Assembly (NCBI GenBank): GCA_030704615.1
Contig: CM060733.1
Location: 23,250,001 to 23,314,000 of the forward strand
DNA length: 64,000 nt
From: Takakia lepidozioides
Taxonomy: Eukaryota > Streptophyta > Takakiopsida > Takakiales > Takakiaceae
Direction of reading: 5' to 3'
In this document: piece by piece, positions 53,904-64,000 of the stretch
Numbering within the stretch: position 1 is the first letter of the stretch
Layout: every line of letters starts with the position of its first letter
The notes under the pieces: model-generated
The model's input: only the letters and a program-made list of their open reading frames with translations
Databases searched by the model: none
What the model was told of the DNA's origin: nothing
Position numbers and translations under genes: made by a program

Positions 53904-56900
53904 GCCGAGCTGATTTTGTGCTATCGATCGATGTTTGCACGGTGTTCCGAGGCGCTCCAGTGTTGTGGTCGGCTACTTAGATCATGAGATTCAACCTGTC
54001 TGAGCTCTCTTGATCTGCTCTCTATCCTCCTCCCAAAATCCTGCGCTCGTATAGTACATGTGATGACTCTAGATCTCTTCCGAACAAATAGACAGGTTTT
54101 GAAATTGCAGATCTATACTGGCCCGATGTTCTTCTATATGGCGATCAGAACTGCTTCGACTCATTCATGTGGGTGTTTAGGAGCTAGCGAGTCTAATAAT
54201 CTGTGAAAACCATCGAGTAAACAGGCAAACTATTTAAGTCCAGCTACTCTTGATAATCGAGTGACGACTTGTCTGAGATGCCCGGACTCAGCATGCACCT
54301 AGCCAAAAATCATAACCGACGTTACATTTCCCTTTAGTCTAGTGATCTCGACATGCGTCTACTAGTTGCGAATCACAATCGGATCTTCCAAGTCCCCCTC
54401 TCTCCGATGATTAGATCCGATGACTCTCAGATTTTCATCAGTTCCTTCAAAATCCAGAAAAGAGGACATGAAGTTCAACAACAGAAACAGAGAATTCACC
54501 AAGTATGGAACAGGCAGTTGGACTCGAAACGTGGCAAACCCGCGCATTGCATGCTCCATCCAGAGACACGCCAGATCGCTGCCTCGTCCGCTGACCCCAC
54601 CCCCTCGTCTAGATATGTGGCAGCAATGTAAGGGAGCCCACATTTAGTAACTGTGGAATCGAAGAACATCTATATAAGAAAGAGCCTCTGCAATCATCTC
54701 TCAGAACCTGGAGAGCTTCTCCAGACGAGAGTGAAAGCTCGTCGCTCTGCTGCCCTGCACTCTGACGCGTGGGTGCTTCAACGACGACGCAGTAGGAACG
54801 ACTGCTGAACGACCGCCTAGTTCCGACGAACGAGACTCGAAGTGGACGGATGAGTCTCTGAACGTTCGAATGGTTGGTGATGGCAGTTAGGGTTAGGGCC
54901 TCACGGGACCGCCGTAGCGCGTCGTTCGGCAGCGAGAAGGGGCTAATAAGGGCAGCAGGGCGGGCAGGAGACAGAAAACGTGCATCTCGTTGAGAATTCA
55001 CGGGCAGCCCACTTCCAGGTGAAGAATTTCCAATTTTGCCCTAGATGCCCGAGGCCCCCAGACATTTGCGTCTGCCCAATTCTCTCGACCCTGGCCCAAC
55101 GATAATTCATCCAGATGCTGTACTTCCGTCTGTGAAGACTACGGAACAGAGTAATTTATGGATGATATAGTGAGACGTAACGATCAGTGTTCATCCACCG
55201 TTGGCTTCTTTCTTCTAAGGGAAGCTGCCCGGGAGCCCGGAGATGCAGACGGGCAGAGCCAAGTCTCGCGACCCCCTGTCCACGGGAGCCGATGTACGTG
55301 CGGTCCTGCACAATCAGCGCGTGCCACATGGCCTCTACATATGATTTTGCGCGGGAGTTTGGGATTGAAGGTCCGAGCGATGGCGATGAAGGCAGCACGC
55401 ATCATGAAATCATGAGGGTTTGAGCAGATCGAGACTGATCTCAGTTAAGAGAATGCTGGAGCCTTCTTGTTGCGCTCAGAGATTGCCAAGGAGCCGATTT
55501 TCTCGAGCCCTCATGAATAATGTCAGCATGTACATATATACAGTGCTCAACAAGGATCGGTGTGACCAGTGCCAATTTATCAGTGTGAAGTACTTCACGA
55601 AATTTGTGGGTGTGAAAGTTTCTCGCAACCGTCAGTGAATTCTTCGATTGCGTGTGCAGATTATAGAGACTTTAACAGTGCACTGAGGAGCTCAAAGTAG
55701 AGGTTGTGAACGCTCATTGTTTTAACCGCAAGTAGCAACACCGCTGGTCACACGGATCTGCTCTGATGTTTTCAGAGTTGAGATGGTTTCCACACAGGCA
55801 GAAACAGATAGGTCATGAGCTTAAGTGAACTCATCGAGTTTGCAGAGAGAGAAATAAGGACACTGAAGTCTGGATTCACTAAGGAAATACCGCCGTGAAA
55901 TTCTCATCCTGGCAAAGCGGGCTAAATTTTCTCCGATAGCGCCAGATTGCAACGCAGGTCACCTGGGTGAACTAATCGAAATTGCAGAAAATCCTGAAGG
56001 AAAGAGAGAGATGGAAAATTTGAGTCTAGAACTTGAGAGACGATTGAAGGCGTTGGTCTCTCCCAGTGAAAAATCTTCTGGCAGCAGAGAGCCACGGGAA
56101 TTTTCGGTTCCTCTTATCCATGGTAACGAAGGCCTCATTGATGACCTTACGTGCATTCATGGCTTGAGCAATTAGATACCTGAAGAGTGATAGACAGAAT
56201 CGGCGGGAATCACCGCATATATGCTTTCTCTTTGTTACAAGACTTTTGGCGACGAAGACCATGATTCACTGTAGATAGCTTATCCGTAGCTCCTCTGTCA
56301 ACACATGAGACTTATGAGCTGATCAACAGAGCAATGCCCTGCACACAGATTGGTCTCAGGATTATATCTGGAGCGAGAGAACGAGGGTAAAGGGGAATGA
56401 GGTCTATCTCAGATTATCCCAGCTTCGACATAGATGCGGAGCCAAATTATGCTGATGTGGCAGAGTTGCTATTTAATCTTTTGGAAACAACACATTTCAA
56501 GGAGTATATATATATATATAATCCGAGGTTTTCAACTGTTTGGTCTCCAGGAAAACATTAGAGAAGATAGGCAGAGATGCACAGAGAGCTCATTAACTCA
56601 GAACGAGCTGTTTGTATATGCATGCACATGCTCGTAGACAATTGAGACTGACGGGCAATATCGATTCCAAGACTGCAATGTACATACAGACTAGGACCTC
56701 TATGAGAAGTCAAATTATGCTGAACATTGTCTCTATATATAAATGGATATGTAGAGATACATTATCCACGATCCACAAGTCATCGCCTTCATTGGCTTAG
56801 ACTTCTCCATGCATCAAGTGAAAGCTTAGGTGGGGCACTATGATAGAAAGACAAAAATTTCTATAAACCTTATATATTATAAAGTTACCTGTACACGTTA

Positions 56901-58200
56901 GCTCTTTGGGCTTCCTCGTGTGGAGAGAGGTACAGAGAGAGATCTAAAGAGGTTTAAGGAAGGAAGAAGAAAAGTTGAACTTAAGCGTCAGGAGGCCTGA
57001 GAGAAGAAATAGCCTTAAGTAATGTCCAAGCTTCAACACATTGTAGACTTCAGGCAGCCGCAGGTTGATATAGGACTACTTGTTTTCAATTTGAAGTATC
57101 TAGATATAAATAGTACAGAAGTCCCTCATGGTGGACACTCGATTTGAACAGACCAGAGACAAAAGTAGAATAAGGGGAATTGAGTCCTGACCGATCGTCC
57201 ATGTGCAGAGCTCGATCTTCTGAGATCCTCATTGTCATTCTAGCAGTTTAGAAGAGAAAAACCATGGCAAACACCCTGCATGCAGTGCTCATCAGGTTGA
57301 ATTGGAACTCCTAGCTGTTCATTGCATCACTCAGCTGTAGTGGTAACCTCCGCGTAGCACGATGACGATGACCGACACTCATCAGATGAGTTCCAATAAA
57401 TATGAGTACTGCTTGACAAGCAAGGCCTAAAATTAGTTAGACCAGTTGAGGTGCTATTGATCCTAGCTCCAACTTTGAAATCAGTTTCAATGATGACTAA
57501 GAAAGGTTGTTCAAACAACTTTATTATACCTTTAGACTATGGGACACTTAAGCTGAAAGCCAGGAAATCCTATCGGTAAGTGAAAGGTCAGCTAGTTGAA
57601 TGCGATCGCCAGCGACCTCAGGAACACCAGAAACACGGTATGAACACGGTATGAACATTCAGTCCACTCTCGAAATTAGGTCTAGATCTCATTGTCCAAA
57701 TTTGGTACCTTCAGATTGAATCAGAAGACTGGTGCCTTCTCCATATCAAGAGTGTGCGAGTTTGAGCTGAAGTCCGCATCTGAATCCTAGGGTGTTGCCG
57801 GTCATTTATTCCTTGTCATCTCCTGTGCTGGATGTGTACATGTATATATCGTAAAAGAAAACATGTCCCTACTAGACATTGCTTGCAATAGCATTAAGGT
57901 GTTGGAGTTTATGGTAAGCTGCAGGGGCCAAGAAAGTGCCTATGCGATTGGCATCTTCACATGCATGGAGACTTCCCCTCTACATGACCAGTGGCCACAT
58001 TTTACCAAAGATGTCTTAGTCCAGCAAAAGCCTGCCAGATCCAGTACGTTTTGCCGCCATACTCTCGTATTAGTATCACTCGTGGAGGAATTTCAGTACA
58101 ATAATACTATCCTAGGCTCAAAGTAGTGCCATAACACACTCAACCAAAATAGATTCCTAGGTTTTCTACTGATATTCATCCGTAATGAAGTGTCCTTTTT
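53904..58200. other. Long intergenic stretch, no gene supported
   Basis: Frames at 54353-55001, 55156-55420, 55959-56262 and elsewhere lack domains, consistent splice signals or similarity. A short TA microsatellite is at about 56505-56520. The sequence is not obviously transposon-derived either; it may hold regulatory DNA, untranslated exons or old decayed repeats. Confidence 0.4.
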
Positions 58201-58484
58201 TTAACAAAGATCGTCTACATGTGTTTACAGAAAAAGATGGCACAAGGAGCAGGTGATCCTGGTAGATGGTCTGACTTAGCAGGGGCGGAGGAAGCCCAAA
58301 AGTCCAGCTTTTATGATACTCTGGACTGGTGCGTATTTGATCGCAAGGATGTTGACCATTATATTTCGTGGCTATCTTGAGGTCATGCCTATCTGTCAAT
58401 CATCAAACCAACTGTATGCTTTCTGGGCATATAGTTTTTAGTTGAGTTCTGCCGGTTGGGCCATTGCCAATTGGACTTTGACAG

Positions 58485-61400
58485 GTGGTGAGATTGTTTG
58501 GGCTTAGGGAATCTGGCAACAATGAGGTTATTGACAGTCCACCGGATTTGGCAGGAGAAATTGATCTCCCCTTGAAACAATTCAGGACCCAGGAATTGAG
58601 GTATTCACCGTTGCTCTGTATGTTCATATCCAAGTTTCAGTGGACAGTCACAGGCTGTGTGCTACAAGGAAATTGGATTTGTCCTCTCCAGAGATTCATC
58701 CAACTATGATATCATGCTTCTTTGAAATTCCTCTTTCCTAAAGATCAAAGCTTGTATGCATATATTCTTTTCAGTTGGATTTGGGTTATGAGCTCTAGGT
58801 GAGTCATGCTTTAAATCTTGTCGTCTTGAGGAACTGAAGCAGACAATCAAAACATACAGAGGCAGAGACTTGCCCTATTGATGCGGATGACGACCATGAA
58901 GGTTCAGAGGAGACCAGTAGTTCCACAGACGAGACTCCCATCCACCAGCAACAAGACAGCTCACCTCTTGACGCAGGAGAGGAGCTGAAAGATTTGGATG
59001 AACTCCACTTCTCTATGCCTGCACAATTGCAAATTGGTGCCATGCCCTCAGGTTCGAATCTGATTCATGACAGCAATGGAGGTGAGGAAGTTCAGGTTAA
59101 CCCACAATGCCAGCAGGCAGACACCACATGTCCGAAAGGAAGTACGGATGAAGGGAATTATCCCCTTTCACCATCCTTCAAGAGAAACTGGAAATTTCTG
59201 GACGAACAAGGTGCTTTGCGAATCACTCGGAGTTTTGATTCAAATTGTAGAGAGGCAGGGTGGGGGAGGGGCAAGGAGACTTTCGGATGCAACTGTATAT
59301 ATGTTCACGAAAACAGTAAAGACACTGAGGTTGGAGGAGGGGAGAGTCTATCAAAAAGGAAGCGAAAAAAGAAAGCGAATTTGCACTTGGAGGCCGCAAA
59401 TGAGAGTATGAATCCCATGGTCTCAGACAAAGTGTGTGAGGTGGAGAAACCCATGAGGCCACCTGCCACCAGCCTCAACTTGGATGGAGATGAGGCAGAG
59501 TTGCAAATCAACGGAGAGGTTGGAGAGTATGAAAATGCAGAACAGGAGATGAAAGAGACAATCATGCAACAGAAAAAGAAAAGACTGGTGATTACAACTA
59601 GAAAGGAAGGATTTTCACAGCCCTTGTCTTTGATAATCCCCGACAAGAAGCAGAAGGCATGTTCCAGTGAATCCCAAACAAGTTTTAGCATGAAATCCAT
59701 TACAAGGGGGGGCGAGTTAAATGCAAGCCCACTCCAGAGCTCCCCGTTGAAATCACATGTTCAGACTCATGAAGAATTGCTGCCATCTCATGATGTTGTA
59801 GAAAGCGGGCAAAGCAGTGTGACCTGCAGCTCTGCTCGGAACATTTCGATTCTCCGAAAAAGACTGAAGGATGCTGCCAATTATGAGCGTATGACCTCTC
59901 CTCCAGTTCTCTTGGTCCCTCCTCCCCACAAGTAATTTAGGCTACTGACTGTCTCAATGTCTGTTGCATCTTGAAGAGCAAGTGAATTGAACCAATTTAT
60001 CATGACCTGTTACATAGTATATGAATCTTGTAACTTCTGAATTGTGTGAGGATTGTCCTGGTTTGAAATTTCAGTCAAATGTTAACTGGGTGGTTGTTGC
60101 TGGAAACCTTGCACATGTAGTTTGTCAGCAGCAATACATGCAGTTCCTGAGTTTGAAGGTTTCTCAATGTCACAGGGGTGTTTGAAGTTTTTACATTAGT
60201 CTTAGAGAATGAAGTAAAGCATCAGAGGGACCAACTGAGATAGCCTTGATTCAGAAAGACAACCCCAAAGTCAAATATCGAGCACATTGGAGAAAGGATC
60301 ACAGAGGTCTATCCAAGGGAATGCAGATGAAGAATCAAAAAGAGTGTTGGACAACAATGTCATACAGATCGTTCAAAAGGTACCCTCTGGATACACCCCT
60401 GTAAGATAATGGAAGAAATTGTGATTCTCAACTTCTCTTGACAACCGTTACCTGTAGTTCTCCAGATCTCTCAGTCTCTCCTCTACTATTTGGAAGGCTC
60501 ATTCCAGTCATGCGCCCTGCCTTGATAAATAGAGGTGCTTCGTTGATTCTGTTATTTTTTTGCTCTTCTCTCATTCCCTTTCCCTTCTTGTGCCCCTTTC
60601 CACTCTGTTGGATGCATTGGTGACTGCAGTGAGTCCCATAAAGATGGGCAAGTTCAAATGAGTGCTCTTGGGATCATCTCTATCTCCTCTCCATGTCAGA
60701 GATAGATGATTAATCCATCAGCAGTCCTTTTATACAGATTTTCAATTTTGTAGTTGGCGAGCTTGGTGATTTGCTACTGATTAGGTTTCTTCTGGTGACT
60801 CCGTTGAGACGACATTTCGTAAAAAGACTTCCGCTGTGTATGATAGATCTCGAGAGCTACACCAACTGAACCCATCGTACCACAATCTTCTTTACAACTG
60901 ACAGTCGTACAACAACCTGCAGGGCTAGCGGTGTCACAACTACAAAAGAAGGTGTGTAAGTCATACCTTCTCACGAAGTTCTACTCCAGATTTTCTCGGG
61001 AATGTCTGATACTTGGATTGACATCTCTCCCTGACAGTACTTTATATTTCACTCTAACAAATGCAATTAATCACAGACGATGAGACCTTCAAGGGTGTGG
61101 GAAATTTTTTAAGAACACAATCTTTTCCACCGCATTTTTGGGCTACATCGGCAATCTGTAAAATCAATGATAGAGTCCAATAGACCCCTTCTTCACATAC
61201 ACTCACATATAGAAATGAGTAAGAAGAGTCACCATAGGTGGAGGAGCTGACAGCACAAGTCGTGGATGAGAAGCGGCAACGACAAGTAGTTACAAAGCGA
61301 TTGGCAGAGCATGGGCATGAAGCTGAGAAAAGTGCACAACTTAAACAAGAAGTCTGGGATGCCAAGTTTCGGGAGCTACAGAAGGAGAAGTACACATTGT

Positions 61401-63755
61401 CCATTCGTCTCCAGGTTTCCTCATCAATCACCAAGCAATAATGTCTTCACTCAAATTCAGATTAATGATTCAGTTCTGAGTCTTCCACGCCTGAACCAGC
61501 ACTAAAGGGAGGGCTTGCAAAAAAGTTGCTCAGAGAGACAGCATATGAGGGGAGGATGGAGGGATACAGGGATGAAGAGATGGAGAGAGAGAACTAGACA
61601 AATGTCACCTTATTTTTAAAGGTGTCTAGCAATCCAGTGGTGCATGCAACTGTTTAGATCTCTCTTGATACTGGAATGAGACTGTCATTTGAAGGTCTGA
61701 TGGTCAGTTGTGAGGGCTGTCAACCATCTGGGGCAGTCGACAGAGACTGCACACCTGGCATCCTTGTTGGCTGGGCGAGGGGCATCACTGCAGGAGGTGC
61801 AAGGTGTGCCTGGGGCTCCACAGCGACGGCTGCCCAATGCCCACCAGTGCGAGAGCCCAAGACCATCGGTACAAACCCCATATTCTCTCACCACTAAAAG
61901 TGCATCAGGCGAGTAGTATTTGAGAGCTGGAGAAGGATCATGGTTTGGATTCTCGGGCATGACTCATTGTAATTCTCTTCACTGCTGACTATATTTGTCT
62001 TAATCTCCACCTTCACAAACATGAAGTGTCTCTGCAAGAGGTTGGAAGTGCGTAAGATAGATGGATCAAGGAAAGGACGTCGTAAAGCTGCTTATTACAG
62101 ATCTTATAGTTCCACATGAAGGATCAGCCTATTAGTGATACTTGTAAGGTTGTTCTTCTCATTTCATGATCTTGAAAAGCTGAGCCTGTGCCATGACTAG
62201 TTCTTGTGTGCTCAGACTCGATTCAAGGTACTACTAGCAGGTTTCAGGGGGAAAACCTACATTGCAGCTGAGGAAAGCCCAAATAGTTTATGGGACAAGA
62301 ATCCAATTAGAAACAATGGAATATGGAAGGGCAAAATGGGTACTGCATAAACAGCAGCAGGCACGCGCCACGATAATGGTTATAGATATATTTCAGGATG
62401 CTTGAGCTGAAAGACTAACGGTGGTTGACCAGAAGCCTCAAGCTAAAGTTTTGATATTCTTCAGTATACTGCATAGAAGATTGAAAGGAAGCGATGATTC
62501 TGGTCTGAATCAACCACTATGATGCGGCTAGTTGCAACCTGCATTGCATTTGAGAGGACCTAACAGAAGTCAATCTGAGAAGTCCTTGGAACATTTGTTG
62601 CACTAGTCAACTGCAAATTGCAGCACTCGTACACATAACCATGAGCATCAATATTTATTGCAGGATCTCGACATTGAACAACCCCAGCATAAAAATAAAA
62701 TAGGTGGAGAAATAGCACAGCTGACAGACCAGGAAACCCAGAGATTGCGCCAGGAAGTCCGGCAACAAGAGTCTCTTATTCGAGGCTATCAGGTAGGTGG
62801 ATACTATCTGGCTCTGAGCATATGGTCTGGATATTGTGGATTTCCTTCTAATAGCAGCCTTATTTTAACACATCACATACTACACTTACCTGGCAGTGTA
62901 CATGGTCTAGACTGTTGGGGGGTAATGAAATGATTTCTGCAACACAGACTAAATTGAAAGGAATTTCCCAGCTCACTTAGACTAAGGATTCCTGAGAGCA
63001 TAACTGGTGGATGTATCTGGTTGATGGTCTGTGTGCTAGCGGTGGGGCTTCATTCCTAAGTCCTGATTGTGTTCTATATTATTTTCTTCAGAGTACAAAA
63101 CAAGATATTACAAGGAGATGTTGCACTGGTTCTAGGCATTGTTAAGTTTGTGGGCCATTCGTGCCATGAGTAGACCGAATAGGACAGACTTCGCATTGCA
63201 TGTGCTTGAACTATGCACCATGTGAACCATTCTAACAGATTCATGGAAAGTTTGACTATGTACACAGTTTTATGTGGTGGAACATTTCACTGCGGTGCCT
63301 TGTTGACGAACTTTGAATTGCCTTCTTGTACGGAATAGACTAGTTTACAGAGTAGTGGTAGACTGATAGCAACATGAAAGAGAGTCCATGTTAGACAAAA
63401 GGGTGACTTTCTCCCAAGAGTCAAGGCACATGATAACCATGGAAGTAGGTAGTTAAGAAAGATCTCAAATTGTATTAAAGGAAAGAGAGGCTAATGGAAC
63501 TACCATCTGTTGTGGATGGATGTGCAGCATGAGAATGAGAAAGCAGTTGGGAAACTAAAGGAAGTCCAGATGGAAGCCAAGGAGGGGGTGCGCATCATGG
63601 CTGAGGAAAATGCAGTGCTTGCGTCACAGCTAATGAATTTGCAACATACTGCTGGACGAAAAAATATGGGCTATGGACCTGGGTCACTTTTGATAAAGGA
63701 GGAACTGCTGGATGTGCTGGCTCATGAAGCCAAACTCAAGGATGAACTTGGCAAG
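58485..63755 (+). CDS. CEP162-like coiled-coil protein (partial, continues past right edge)
   Basis: Exons I can join in phase: 58485-58600, 58843-59888, 60255-60379, 60847-60951, 61238-61414, 62664-62792 and 63528-63755. The first three encode a charged, disordered part (RLFGLRESGNNEV, HTEAETCPIDADDDHEGSEE, basic KRKRKKK, ISILRKRLKDAANYE). The later exons are coiled coil: EELTAQVVDEKRQRQVVTKR, then QETQRLRQEVRQQESLIRGY, then QHENEKAVGKLKEVQMEAKE and MAEENAVLASQL. The spacing QE...Q.E.L..GYQ.ENE followed by a helix with EN..L.S.. matches CEP162, an axoneme-binding protein of the ciliary transition zone. Upstream exons (perhaps including an ATG at 58238) and everything beyond 63755 are missing. 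It could instead be another centrosomal coiled-coil protein. Confidence 0.55.
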
Positions 63756-64000
63756 GTCTGGTGATCCCTTCTAACCTTAAAGCTATCTTTGTCAACAAAC
63801 AATGAACTCCATGACACAGCTGGGATAACATGCCACGATATTTCACACTTAAGGCCAAGTGTTTTCTTCATTCCCCACTTGCGAACACCAACTGAGTAGC
63901 AAGAATAGAAGTGCTTATGTAATCAAATCGGTGGCTGGCAACGTTCAAATAGCCCTGGCCCTGGAAGAGTCTGGGCTCTGCCTACAGAAAAGAATTTCTA
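63756..64000 (+). other. Intron of the CEP162-like gene, cut by the window edge
   Basis: It begins with the GT donor after CTTGGCAAG at 63755. There are no further exon signals before the end. Confidence 0.45.

Noticed and set aside
54362-55001. Two minus-strand frames of 93 and 130 codons
   Set aside because: Basic, Ser/Arg-rich, no motif or start context; could be untranslated transcript at most.
59050-59075. tRNA B-box-like GGTTCGAATC
   Set aside because: Lies within a coding exon of the CEP162-like gene and has no A box or cloverleaf around it.

Overview
The window is plant nuclear DNA, read by eye only. The evidence is intron-split genes with GT/AG borders, organellar PPR proteins of the PLS/E/DYW type, a tocopherol methyltransferase, a U1 snRNA gene with a plant-type promoter, and plenty of non-LTR retrotransposon debris. 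A coiled-coil gene at the right end resembles the ciliary protein CEP162. Together with the large DYW-type PPR cluster this points to a seed-free land plant with swimming sperm (fern, lycophyte or bryophyte). I cannot name the species.

Left third (1-18.6 kb): a decaying PPR cluster. A LINE fragment at the left edge abuts a PPR pseudogene built from 303-bp P-L-S triplets. Two more broken PPR copies follow, the last with a truncated E/DYW end, plus scattered leader copies. Between and after them lie a LINE-like fragment, a broken ALWAYS EARLY (LIN9-like) SANT exon, a LINE 3' end and a PiggyBac-like transposase relic. At 14.5-17.3 kb (-) is an apparently intact gene for a plastid M41/FtsH-like membrane protein. 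A rearranged plus-strand PPR piece follows at 17.8-18.4 kb.

Middle (19-29 kb): an isolated RAD21/REC8-type exon, a DUF688 gene (-), a 142-bp tandem repeat, a tRNA-derived SINE, a GC-rich hairpin and a TTA-flanked MITE.

Right half (29.6-64 kb): gene-rich. A 14-exon ABCG half-transporter (+, 29.6-41.8 kb) has introns loaded with related LINE 3' ends. Then come a short membrane-anchored heptad protein (-), U1 snRNA (-), SRR1 (+), gamma-tocopherol methyltransferase VTE4 (-, seven exons), a fasciclin-like arabinogalactan protein (-), about 4 kb without a recognised gene, and the CEP162-like gene (+), which runs off the right edge. The ABCG and VTE4 exon models each sum to a multiple of three with matching phases at every junction; the CEP162-like exons also keep phase. 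The genes do not form an operon or cluster; they are unrelated neighbours, with PPR and retroelement amplification as the main shaping force.
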